Of a DNA stretch of 64,000 bases, positions 54,587 through 62,301 are shown one piece after another. The translations under genes and the position numbers were made by a program. Source of the stretch: Crocinitomicaceae bacterium. Lineage in GTDB: Bacteria; Bacteroidota; Bacteroidia; Flavobacteriales_D; Crocinitomicaceae. Each line of letters opens with the position of its first letter. Within the stretch, counting starts at the first letter, position 1. The notes below the pieces were generated by a model. It had not been told where the DNA came from and ran no database searches. It saw nothing but the letters and a program-made list of their open reading frames with translations. The DNA lies in NCBI GenBank assembly GCA_030730025.1, contig JANQWC010000012.1:18235-82234 (forward strand). The letters run 5' to 3'.

Positions 54587-55449
54587 TGAAAGGCATCATC
54601 TTAGCAGGAGGCACTGGCTCGCGTTTACATCCGCTCACACTTGCGGTTTCGAAACAACTCATGCCTGTCTATGACAAACCCATGATTTACTATCCGCTCT
54701 CTATTTTAATGAGCGCTGGAATCCGAGAAATCCTCATTATTTCTACCCCTTCCGACCTACCCCAATTCCAAAGCTTGCTTGGAGATGGTTCGCAATTAGG
54801 TTGTCGTTTTGAATATGCTGTTCAGGAAGTGCCGAATGGCTTAGCACAAGCTTTTGTGATTGGCGCAGATTTCATCGGCAACGATAAAGTTGCCCTGATC
54901 CTCGGCGACAACATTTTTTATGGTGTCGGGATGGATGCCCTGCTCAAAGAGAATAACAACCCAGTGGGTGGTGTGGTTTACGCGTATCATGTCAGCGACC
55001 CAGAGCGTTATGGTGTAGTGGAGTTTGATCAGCACAACCAAGTCGTCTCTATCGAAGAAAAACCGCAGCAGCCCAAATCCAATTACGCAGTTCCTGGGCT
55101 CTACTTTTACGACAACACAGTCGTTGAAATTGCCAAACAACTTCAGCCCTCTGCACGCGGAGAATACGAAATCACTGATGTCAATGCCGAATACCTGCGC
55201 AGAGGCCAACTCAAAGTAGCCATTCTAGACCGCGGAACTGCCTGGCTAGACACCGGCACTTTTAGCTCGCTGATGCAAGCTGGGCAATTTGTTCAAGTCA
55301 TCGAAGAAAGACAAGGCCTCAAAATTGGCTGTATTGAAGAAGTGGCATACCGCAATGGCTTCATCGACGACGACCAACTCAAACAATTAGCAGCAGGACT
55401 TGTTAAAAGCGGATACGGAACCTATTTACTCCAACTGCTCCACAAATAA
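54586..55449 (+). CDS. rfbA: Glucose-1-phosphate thymidylyltransferase
   Basis: Makes dTDP-glucose, the first step to dTDP-rhamnose and related sugars for surface polysaccharides. The 287-residue nucleotidyltransferase has [48 protein letters not shown] and [16 protein letters not shown], all RfbA signatures, plus a late [20 protein letters not shown]. The start ATG at 54586 is preferred and overlaps the GLPGLI stop by one base. The rfbBCD genes are not in the window. A prenyl synthase follows directly. Confidence 0.94.
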   Translation: MKGIILAGGTGSRLHPLTLAVSKQLMPVYDKPMIYYPLSILMSAGIREILIISTPSDLPQFQSLLGDGSQLGCRFEYAVQEVPNGLAQAFVIGADFIGNDKVALILGDNIFYGVGMDALLKENNNPVGGVVYAYHVSDPERYGVVEFDQHNQVVSIEEKPQQPKSNYAVPGLYFYDNTVVEIAKQLQPSARGEYEITDVNAEYLRRGQLKVAILDRGTAWLDTGTFSSLMQAGQFVQVIEERQGLKIGCIEEVAYRNGFIDDDQLKQLAAGLVKSGYGTYLLQLLHK

Positions 55450-56415
55450 ATGAAAAGTTTAGCTACCTATAGCGCCTACCTCGAAAGCGCACTTCAACAA
55501 GATCAGTTCGCTTCAGAACCAACCAATTTATACGATCCGCTGCGCTATTTCCTTCAATTAGGTGGCAAGCGCATGCGCCCCATGCTCAGTTTAATGGCCT
55601 GCAAACTTGCCGGTAGCCCGATGGAAAAAGCGTTGCCCGTAGCGCTTGCAGTGGAATATTTCCATAATTTTTCACTGATACACGACGACATCATGGACGC
55701 CGCTCCACTACGCCGTGGGCAGGCTACGGTCCATGAAAAATGGAATACCAATATTGCCATTCTCTCAGGTGATGTCCTTTTAGTAAAGGCCTACGACCAC
55801 TTGACAAATTACGACGCCAGCAATTTCCAAAGGCTTTTCAAGGTGTTCAACCGCACAGCAGTAGAAGTATGTGAAGGGCAGCAGATGGACATGGATTTTG
55901 AACAGCGTGTGGAGGTTACAGAATCTGAATACCTCGAAATGATCCGACTCAAAACTTCGGTATTGTTAGGTTGCGCCTTGCAAATGGGTGGCATCGTCGG
56001 CGGTGCCAGTACAGCCGACGCCGAGCGCTTATACGCCTTTGGCGAACAACTTGGCCTCGCCTTTCAAATCCAAGACGACATCCTAGATTTATATGGCGAA
56101 AGTGCACAAGTTGGCAAGCAAGTTGGCGGTGACGTTTTGGCCAATAAAAAGACCCTTTTATCGATCAGTGCAAAAAAAGCAGCAAGTCCTGAGCAGTTAG
56201 CCAAGCTTAAATCAATTGAAAATACAACAGACCCTCTTATTAAAGTCGAACAGACCCAAAAATTGTACACCGAACTAGGGGCGCGTGCCTACTGTGAAGC
56301 CAAAATGGAATTTCACCATCACCAGGCACTTAACTCCCTTGAAGACATGGAATTAAACAATTCTAAAAACGAATTACACGAACTTGCGAATTTTTTATTT
56401 ACTCGGTCGTTTTAG
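55450..56415 (+). CDS. Polyprenyl diphosphate synthase (trans-type)
   Basis: Condenses isopentenyl diphosphate with an allylic diphosphate. The 321-residue helical protein has the first aspartate-rich motif HDDIMDAAPLRRG (78-90) and the second QIQDDILDLYG (about 205-215), with LGGKRMRPML between the N-terminal helices. The first motif is DDxxD, as in trans-prenyl synthases. Chain length (farnesyl, geranylgeranyl or octaprenyl) is not decided by what I can see. It starts directly after the rfbA stop. Confidence 0.9.
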   Translation: MKSLATYSAYLESALQQDQFASEPTNLYDPLRYFLQLGGKRMRPMLSLMACKLAGSPMEKALPVALAVEYFHNFSLIHDDIMDAAPLRRGQATVHEKWNTNIAILSGDVLLVKAYDHLTNYDASNFQRLFKVFNRTAVEVCEGQQMDMDFEQRVEVTESEYLEMIRLKTSVLLGCALQMGGIVGGASTADAERLYAFGEQLGLAFQIQDDILDLYGESAQVGKQVGGDVLANKKTLLSISAKKAASPEQLAKLKSIENTTDPLIKVEQTQKLYTELGARAYCEAKMEFHHHQALNSLEDMELNNSKNELHELANFLFTRSF

Positions 56416-56439
56416 GCTAGTAATTTTTTGAATTTTCGC

Positions 56440-56447
56440 TATATTTG
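56440..56447 (+). promoter_or_regulatory. -7 promoter element of the secreted protein gene at 56472
   Basis: TATATTTG matches TAnnTTTG and gives a leader of about 20 bases. No TTG lies 19-22 bases upstream. Confidence 0.5.
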
Positions 56448-56471
56448 TATCAACTATCTAAAATTTCAACA

Positions 56472-58283
56472 ATGAAAAAACTTTACGTATCTTTTCTTGC
56501 CGTTATGGCAGCAGGTACTTTTCATGCACAAGTGAAAAGTGTCAACGCGCCGCGTCTAGACAAAAAAACTTCTATTGAAGTTGGGTCTAGCGTAGCTCAA
56601 AAGCCTTCAGTTCAGGCTAAAGCAACCACCATTTGGTCTGATGACTTTTCTACCGCAGCCAACTGGGCAATTGCGAGTACAGGTTCTAATCAAGAGCAAT
56701 GGAATATCATCAATACACCAACATCTATTCCTGTTAGTGCATTGAGCCCATTTGCTTCTCCAACTGCAGCAAACGGTTTCTTGTTTGTCAACTCTGATGC
56801 CAACAACAGCGGCGACATGGATGGCACGCCAATCATTACGACGGCTACTACAGTAAATGCTATTGACTGTTCTGCACACAGTGTTGTAAAAATCAAATAC
56901 AACCACAACTTCCGTTGGTGGCACGACACCCGTGGCGTTCGCGTTTCTGGTGACAACGGTGCTACTTGGACAGAATTCCTTATTTCTGACGAAGTAGATT
57001 ACTTTACACCAAACCAAAACTCTGCCAACCCAGAAGTAACCATCATCGATGTATCTTCAATTGCCGCAGGTTCTTCACAAGTAAAAGTTCAGTTCTACTA
57101 CAATGACAACGATTATTGGGGATGGTACTGGGCAGTTGACGACGTAGAACTATACGTACCGGAAGCAAACGACCTTAAATTGAATGGTGTCCTTTGGGGA
57201 TCCACAGGTTACTGGGCTGAGCGTTTGGCTTACTACCAAGTGCCTACCTCTCAAATTACAGAAATCGAATTTTCTGGTTTGGTAGAAAACATTGGTGCTC
57301 AAAACCAAACAGGTGCAATCTTTACAACCACCACTGGTGCTTTCTCAAGCTCTTCTACAGGTCAGGCAGTAAACGTTGGTTCTATTGATACACTCAATTG
57401 CACAACCTCACTTACACCTCCAACTACCATTATGAATCACGTCCTTTCTGGTGCCGTAACAATGGATTTAGTGGACGGAGACGCAACAAACAATACACTC
57501 AACAATTTCGCAACGATTGCTGTAAATCAGTTCGTTTATTCCCGTGACAACGGTACCGCTTTAAACGGTTCTTTCAACGGCGGTATGGGCTTTGAAGTAG
57601 GAAACATCTTTGACATCTTTGCCAACACAACAATTGGTGGTGGTTCTGTTTACATCAATGGTGCTGCTGAAGTAGGTGCCGAAATGTACCTCAAATTGTA
57701 TTCAATCGACCCTGCAACAGGTGATTTCCTTTACGTAGACGAAACAGGTCCTTATGTATTGACTGCAAACGATATCGACGCTGAAGTAACACTTTCTTTC
57801 CTAGGTGGTAACTACCCACTCAACGCCGGCGAAGCTTACCTTTTGGTTGCTGGTTCTAACGGTGACGGTGGTGCAACTAACGACCTCGTTGTCAGTACAG
57901 CTGGCCCTGCTGCAGTTCAAACTTGCTACTACTACGACATGACAGACCTCACATGGTACTACACTACATCACAACCAATGGTACGCATGAACTTTGATCC
58001 AGCTTTGGGTATGAAAGAAACTGCCAACAACTTTGGTCTTGAAGTAGCTCCTAACCCTGCAACTGACGCTACAAACGTTACTTTCAATGTTAAAAACACA
58101 TCTGATGTGATCATCAATGTAATTGACATGGCTGGTAAAGTTGTCGCTACACAAACTTTGTCTGGTGTTAACGGCACACAAGCTGTTGAAATCAACACAA
58201 GTGCTTTGAACAGCGGAATGTACACTGTAAACGTTAATGCTAACGGTACAGCTGTAAGCAAAAAACTAGCAGTTCGCAAATAA
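56472..58283 (+). CDS. Secreted protein with type IX sorting tail
   Basis: A 603-residue exported protein. Signal peptide ends near FHAQ (about 19). Residues 50-220 resemble a jelly-roll, choice-of-anchor-type domain (IWSDDFSTAANWAI near the start, WYWAVDDVELYV at the end). The middle has Thr/Asn/Gly-rich beta segments. The last 81 residues (523-603), beginning LEVAPNPATD and ending KLAVRK, form a type A sorting domain. Codon use resembles tsf, so it is probably strongly expressed. Start ATG at 56472 is chosen over an upstream TTG. A strong terminator follows. Confidence 0.85.
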   Translation: MKKLYVSFLAVMAAGTFHAQVKSVNAPRLDKKTSIEVGSSVAQKPSVQAKATTIWSDDFSTAANWAIASTGSNQEQWNIINTPTSIPVSALSPFASPTAANGFLFVNSDANNSGDMDGTPIITTATTVNAIDCSAHSVVKIKYNHNFRWWHDTRGVRVSGDNGATWTEFLISDEVDYFTPNQNSANPEVTIIDVSSIAAGSSQVKVQFYYNDNDYWGWYWAVDDVELYVPEANDLKLNGVLWGSTGYWAERLAYYQVPTSQITEIEFSGLVENIGAQNQTGAIFTTTTGAFSSSSTGQAVNVGSIDTLNCTTSLTPPTTIMNHVLSGAVTMDLVDGDATNNTLNNFATIAVNQFVYSRDNGTALNGSFNGGMGFEVGNIFDIFANTTIGGGSVYINGAAEVGAEMYLKLYSIDPATGDFLYVDETGPYVLTANDIDAEVTLSFLGGNYPLNAGEAYLLVAGSNGDGGATNDLVVSTAGPAAVQTCYYYDMTDLTWYYTTSQPMVRMNFDPALGMKETANNFGLEVAPNPATDATNVTFNVKNTSDVIINVIDMAGKVVATQTLSGVNGTQAVEINTSALNSGMYTVNVNANGTAVSKKLAVRK

Positions 58284-58304
58284 TATTTCCTTCACGGAAA
58301 AAGT

Positions 58305-58331
58305 AAAGGGAGCCTTCGGGCTCCCTTTTTT
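58305..58331. terminator. Intrinsic terminator
   Basis: AAAGGGAGCC pairs with GGCTCCCTTT around a TTCG loop and is followed by a T run; on the minus strand it also has some T residues and could serve the convergent hydrolase gene. Confidence 0.9.
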
Positions 58332-58349
58332 ATTTGTTATAAATGGTTT

Positions 58350-59111
58350 TTACCTCAAACTATATGACAAGACCGCATCCAAAAAAGCGTCTGGTGCTTC
58401 GGCATGGACCCAATGTCCTGCATTAGCAATAGATTCCAGTTGAAAATCGGGATAATAGCTTTCTAAAGTTGGGATGTCTTCGTCTAAGATATAATTCGAA
58501 AGCAAGCCGCGGATAAATAAAGTAGCGGTGAAGGATTCTTGTTCGGGGAGTTCGCTGAGGATTTCGGGCATGCTGGCCTCCAGCACCGGGAAGTTGACCC
58601 GCCAGGCCAATTTTCCTTTTTCTTCCCAATAGAGATTCTTAAGCAAGAATTGGCGCACGCCTTCTGACTCAACAAAGCTTTTAAGGATGGCTTCGGCCTC
58701 GCTTCTAGCACTTAGCTTTGAGAGGTCAATCGCGTGAATAGCGGCCAAAATATGCGCATGATGCGGCGGATAAGCTTTCACGCCCATATCTACCACAATG
58801 AGCTTTTCAATAAAATCTGGATACGCATGGTCAAAATGCATGGCGAGCTTTCCGCCCATAGAATGACCCAATACTATAGGCTTTTCTATATGAAGTTCTT
58901 GAAATAACCGATGGAGGTCTTGCACCATGAGTGCGTAGCTGAAATCTGCCGACCAAGGCGAGTGCCCATGATTGCGCAGATCGATAAGCGTGACTTGGTA
59001 GTATTCAGCAAGTTTTTTGGCGTGTGTTTGCCAGTTGTCAGAAGAACCAAAAAGGCCGTGAAGAATTACAAATGGCTTTCCCTCGCCGAGCTGTTTATGA
59101 TATAATTTCAT
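58350..59111 (-). CDS. Alpha/beta-fold hydrolase (YbfF-like esterase)
   Basis: A 253-residue cytoplasmic alpha/beta hydrolase. The oxyanion segment is ILHGLFGSSDNWQ, the nucleophile elbow is GHSMGG (Ser near 95), the catalytic His is likely in GHWVHAE near the C-terminus, and LIDLRNHGHSPW is characteristic of the YbfF group of small esterases. The acid is probably an Asp in the second half. Substrate is unknown. Its start overlaps the heavy-metal lipoprotein gene by four bases. Confidence 0.87.
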   Translation of the reverse strand: MKLYHKQLGEGKPFVILHGLFGSSDNWQTHAKKLAEYYQVTLIDLRNHGHSPWSADFSYALMVQDLHRLFQELHIEKPIVLGHSMGGKLAMHFDHAYPDFIEKLIVVDMGVKAYPPHHAHILAAIHAIDLSKLSARSEAEAILKSFVESEGVRQFLLKNLYWEEKGKLAWRVNFPVLEASMPEILSELPEQESFTATLFIRGLLSNYILDEDIPTLESYYPDFQLESIANAGHWVHAEAPDAFLDAVLSYSLR

Positions 59112-59479
59112 TTGAGCGCTTGAGGAGAACCAATGGATCTGGCTGTAAATTGTCGGTCGTTGAGCTCGGCAAGTACCTTGAGCATTTGTTTTGGCGCAAT
59201 TTGCCCGCGGTCATAATGAACTTTAATGACTTGCTCTTCGAGCGAATCGATGTAGTTGACCTCCACGCGCTCCACAGCACAAGTCTGTTTGAGTGCCTTT
59301 CGGATGCTGCCCCCACAACCCATTTGGCAAACCATGCCCTTGACGCCAATTTCTTGTGTCGTGTTGGCTTTTATGCTTTTACACACTTTTGCTTGGGGTT
59401 CGTTTTGCTCATTTTTTGTGTACGACTGACCACAAGAAATAAAAAGCAAAACAAGCGTTGGGAGAAGGACTTGTTTCAT
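59108..59479 (-). CDS. Heavy-metal-associated-domain lipoprotein
   Basis: A 123-residue exported protein with a lipoprotein signal ending LFISC (Cys16). Residues 43-110 form an HMA-like fold: GVKGMVCQMGCGGSIRKAL carries a Cys-x3-Cys pair where copper chaperones have Cys-x2-Cys, and a later VEVNYIDSLEEQVIKV strand continues the fold. A copper or other soft-metal role is plausible. It overlaps the hydrolase gene by four bases. A consensus promoter lies just upstream. Confidence 0.83.
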   Translation of the reverse strand: MKQVLLPTLVLLFISCGQSYTKNEQNEPQAKVCKSIKANTTQEIGVKGMVCQMGCGGSIRKALKQTCAVERVEVNYIDSLEEQVIKVHYDRGQIAPKQMLKVLAELNDRQFTARSIGSPQALK

Positions 59480-59483
59480 GAAA

Positions 59484-59514
59484 CAAAATTAGTCAGGATA
59501 TTGCGAATGTTCAA
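59484..59514 (-). promoter_or_regulatory. Promoter of the heavy-metal lipoprotein operon
   Basis: On the minus strand, TTG (59512-59514) and TAATTTTG (59484-59491) are 20 bases apart, ending four bases before the ATG. Confidence 0.72.
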
Positions 59515-59547
59515 GTCTTTACTTAGATTTGTTAAAACTTGAAAATT

Positions 59548-59982
59548 ATGAAAAGACTATTTTTTATCAGCTTGGCAACTTTAGCAGTGAGCTCAGCTAC
59601 ACTTACTTCTTGTGGCAAATACGAAGAAGGTCCGTCATTGGCTTTGTCTTCTAAAACTTCGCGTTTGGCCGGATCATGGAAACTAACAGCTCAAACTACT
59701 AATGGTGTTGCAGATGCCTTAACTGGCCTGACACAAACCATGACAATCAGCAAAGAAGGTACATACAGCACGGTCATCAATTACAGCTACATGGGCTTTA
59801 ATTACACCAACGACTTCACTGGTACCTGGACTTTTTCTGATGACAAAACACAACTCATCACGACAGTTGATGGCTTAACTGGTACCGAAACACAAACTAT
59901 CGTGCGTTTGGCTGGTAAAGAACTCAAATTGAAAGCAGTTGACGGTTCAGAAACCATCATTCAAACCTACACTGCGCAATAA
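59548..59982 (+). CDS. Lipocalin-like lipoprotein, first of a pair
   Basis: A 144-residue lipoprotein with the signal ending LTSC (Cys22). Mature features: CGKYEEGPSLALSSK, then SRLAGSWKL, a TISKEGTYS strand and TGTWTFSDDKTQL, which resemble the small lipocalin-like lipoproteins of Bacteroidota. The next gene, 88 bases downstream, is a paralogue sharing the EGP motif, the WKL strand, the (I/D)KxGTYS stretch and the GTWxF strand. ATG at 59548 is chosen over an upstream TTG. Function is unknown. An intrinsic terminator follows. Confidence 0.8.
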   Translation: MKRLFFISLATLAVSSATLTSCGKYEEGPSLALSSKTSRLAGSWKLTAQTTNGVADALTGLTQTMTISKEGTYSTVINYSYMGFNYTNDFTGTWTFSDDKTQLITTVDGLTGTETQTIVRLAGKELKLKAVDGSETIIQTYTAQ

Positions 59983-60006
59983 GCGCAAATCCAACTTTGA
60001 AATCAA

Positions 60007-60031
60007 AGCCGCAATTCGTTGCGGCTTTTTT
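60007..60031 (+). terminator. Intrinsic terminator between the paralogues
   Basis: GCCGCAA pairs with TTGCGGC around a TTCG loop, followed by a run of six T. It separates the two lipoprotein genes, so each is its own unit. Confidence 0.9.
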
Positions 60032-60047
60032 ATTGACCAAAAAGTAG

Positions 60048-60055
60048 TACATTTG
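60048..60055 (+). promoter_or_regulatory. -7 promoter element of the second paralogue
   Basis: TACATTTG matches TAnnTTTG and lies 14 bases before the ATG. TTG at 60033-60035 is only 12 bases away. Confidence 0.45.
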
Positions 60056-60069
60056 AAAAAAAACACAAA

Positions 60070-60504
60070 ATGAAGTCTGTTCTCTTTTCACTTTCTTTAT
60101 TGACCGTAGGTCTTGTAGGCTGTTCCAAATTTAGCGAAGGCCCTGCTTTTTCTATACATTCTAGAAAAGCGCGTTTGTGCAACGATTGGAAGCTCTCTGA
60201 TTATGTACTCAATGGCAATAATGTCTTTGATGCAAGCCTCAACTCAAAAATGAGTATCGACAAAGATGGTACTTACTCCATTTCCAATTTCTCTAACGAA
60301 CTAGGTCAGCTTCAAGGTACCTACAGCCATGGCACATGGGTTTTTGGCGAAGATGAAACCAGTGTGTTTTTCTATGCAGATACCACTACAGTCAATCCTG
60401 TGCACGAATACAGCATCAAAGAATTGCGCAACAAGCGCTTGGTGCTCGAAGAAGAAATTTTTCAGACTGGTGACCAACACCGCCTTACATTCATTCAGCA
60501 ATAA
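60070..60504 (+). CDS. Lipocalin-like lipoprotein, second of a pair
   Basis: A 144-residue lipoprotein with the signal ending LVGC (Cys18). It is the paralogue of the gene at 59548: KFSEGPAFSIHSRKARLCNDWKL aligns with KYEEGPSLALSSKTSRLAGSWKL, and SIDKDGTYS and HGTWVFGEDET align with the first copy. The C-terminal halves differ more than the N-terminal ones. Function is unknown. It has its own TACATTTG element. Confidence 0.8.
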   Translation: MKSVLFSLSLLTVGLVGCSKFSEGPAFSIHSRKARLCNDWKLSDYVLNGNNVFDASLNSKMSIDKDGTYSISNFSNELGQLQGTYSHGTWVFGEDETSVFFYADTTTVNPVHEYSIKELRNKRLVLEEEIFQTGDQHRLTFIQQ

Positions 60505-60554
60505 AGAGAAAGGTTTTCAGCAAAACAGCTGAGCAAAATCTAGCTTCATTTATT

Positions 60555-60596
60555 TCAAATAAAAAAGTGGACCCTAAACAAACTTAGGGTCCACTT
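60555..60596 (-). terminator. Intrinsic terminator of 3-hydroxyanthranilate dioxygenase, beginning inside its coding end
   Basis: On the minus strand a 13-bp stem, AAGTGGACCCTAA with its complement, encloses a six-base loop and is followed by TTTTTTATTTG. The first arm covers the last few codons, so the hairpin starts inside the gene, whose stop lies at 60574-60576. Confidence 0.85.
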
Positions 60597-61098
60597 CCAT
60601 TTCATGGCCACACGATTTACACGTGCGCAGGTCTTTAGACCCATAGAATTCTTTGAAGCGGGGTAGAAAATCTTTTTCGATATTTTCTAATGGAAAGCGA
60701 TAGGTGTGTAGGTGTTCATTGCATTTTTCACAAAACCACATCAGGCCGTCTTGTAAGTCTGTGCCTTTGCGCACGCGCTCGATGACCAAACCAATGGTAT
60801 TGGCTCCTCGGGCTGGTGAATGTGGGGTGTTGGCTGGCAACAAAAACATTTCGCCTTGCTTGACGATGATGTCTTTGGCCTTGCCTTCGTGTTGGATACG
60901 AACGGTTACTTCGCCCTCTAACTGGTAAAAAAGCTCTTCACCTTCGTTGAAATGGTAGTCTTTGCGCGCATTAGGGCCAGCAACCACCATCACAATAAAA
61001 TCTCCGGCCTCTTTGTACAAGTTCTTGTTAGAAACAGGCGGCTTGAGCAAGTCTCGATTGTCATCGATCCATTGCTGGAGGTTAAAAGGTGCGAGCAT
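60574..61098 (-). CDS. 3-hydroxyanthranilate 3,4-dioxygenase
   Basis: Opens 3-hydroxyanthranilate in the kynurenine-to-quinolinate branch, supplying NAD. The 174-residue cupin has metal ligands His49 and Glu55 in YHFNEGEELFYQLEG and His93 in ANTPHSP. A bacterial-type second metal site near the C-terminus has Cys at 123, 126, 160 and 163 (CEKC and CKSC). Length fits the bacterial enzyme. An acyl-CoA dehydrogenase gene lies ten bases upstream on the same strand. The first gene of the pathway seen here, kmo, is 30 kb away. Confidence 0.94.
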   Translation of the reverse strand: MLAPFNLQQWIDDNRDLLKPPVSNKNLYKEAGDFIVMVVAGPNARKDYHFNEGEELFYQLEGEVTVRIQHEGKAKDIIVKQGEMFLLPANTPHSPARGANTIGLVIERVRKGTDLQDGLMWFCEKCNEHLHTYRFPLENIEKDFLPRFKEFYGSKDLRTCKSCGHEMEVDPKFV

Positions 61099-61108
61099 TG
61101 GCTAGAAA

Positions 61109-62251
61109 TTAAGCGTTGAGGATACCTCTAGAAATCACAATTTTTTGGACTTCAGAAGTGCCTTCATAAATTTGAGTGATTTTGGCATCGCGCATGAGGC
61201 GCTCTACGTGATACTCTTTAACGAAACCATAACCACCGTGGATCTGAACGGCTTCAACGGTTTGTTCCATCGCTACTTTAGAAGCGTAGAGTTTGGCCAT
61301 TGCACCAGATTGATCGTAGTTGCGACCTGCGTCTTTATCTTGGGCTGCTTTGTAAACCAACAAACGCGCTGCTTCAATTTCGGTAGCCATGTCGGCCAAT
61401 TTGAAAGCGATGGCTTGGTGCTTGAAAATTTCCTTACCGAAAGCCTGACGCTCTTTTGCATAAGCCAAAGACAACTCTAGGCCTCCGCCTGCAATACCGA
61501 GTGCTTGTGCAGCAATACCGATACGACCTCCAGAAAGCGTTTTCATGGCAAATTTGAATCCAAAGCCATCTTCGCCGATGCGGTTTTCTTTTGGAACCTT
61601 GACGTCGTTGAATAGTAGCGTGTGGGTGTCGCTACCGCGAATACCCATTTTGTCTTCTTTGGCGCCGATGACAAAACCTTCCATGCCGCGCTCTACGATG
61701 AGTGCGTTGATGCCTTTATGGCCAAGTTCTGGGTTGGTTTGTGCGATGACCAAATAAACAGAGGCAGATGAACCGTTGGTGATCCAGTTTTTGGTGCCGT
61801 TTAGTAGGTAGTAGTCGCCCATGTCTATAGCAGTGGTGCGCTGAGAAGTGGCATCGGAACCTGCTTCTGGCTCAGAAAGGCAGAATGCGCCAATCTTTTC
61901 TCCTTTGGCAAGCGGAACTAAATATTTTTGTTTTTGTTCTTCAGAACCGAAGTTCTCAAGACCCCAGCATACGAGGGAATTATTGACAGACATACAAACT
62001 GAAGTAGAGGCATCTACCTTTGAAATTTCTTCCATGGCAATGACGTAAGACAAGGTGTCCATGCCGCTGCCACCGTATTTTGGATCGACCATCATGCCCA
62101 TAAAGCCGAGTTCGCCAAGTTGTTTGATTTCTTCGGCTGGAAACTTTTGTTGGTTATCGCGTTCGATAACACCTGGCTTCAGGATATTTTGTGCGAAATC
62201 TCGGGCGGCTTCTTTGACGGCGAGGTGCTCTTCAGTGAGTTCAAAATTCAT
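61109..62251 (-). CDS. Acyl-CoA dehydrogenase
   Basis: FAD-dependent alpha,beta-dehydrogenation of acyl-CoAs in fatty-acid or branched-chain amino-acid degradation. The 380-residue protein has the typical order: N-terminal helical domain with KEAARDFAQNILKPGV, GAFCLSEPEAGSD in the middle beta domain, and C-terminal LSGGRIGIAAQALGIAGGG, QIHGGYGFVKEYHVERLMRDAKI and IYEGTSEVQK. The Glu in YEGTSEVQ is the usual catalytic base of many members. Chain length cannot be told. The 3-hydroxyanthranilate dioxygenase gene follows ten bases downstream. Confidence 0.95.
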   Translation of the reverse strand: MNFELTEEHLAVKEAARDFAQNILKPGVIERDNQQKFPAEEIKQLGELGFMGMMVDPKYGGSGMDTLSYVIAMEEISKVDASTSVCMSVNNSLVCWGLENFGSEEQKQKYLVPLAKGEKIGAFCLSEPEAGSDATSQRTTAIDMGDYYLLNGTKNWITNGSSASVYLVIAQTNPELGHKGINALIVERGMEGFVIGAKEDKMGIRGSDTHTLLFNDVKVPKENRIGEDGFGFKFAMKTLSGGRIGIAAQALGIAGGGLELSLAYAKERQAFGKEIFKHQAIAFKLADMATEIEAARLLVYKAAQDKDAGRNYDQSGAMAKLYASKVAMEQTVEAVQIHGGYGFVKEYHVERLMRDAKITQIYEGTSEVQKIVISRGILNA

Positions 62252-62301
62252 GTTGACTGATTTATTTTAATTTTGACAAAAATAAACGAAATCCGAAACT
62301 C

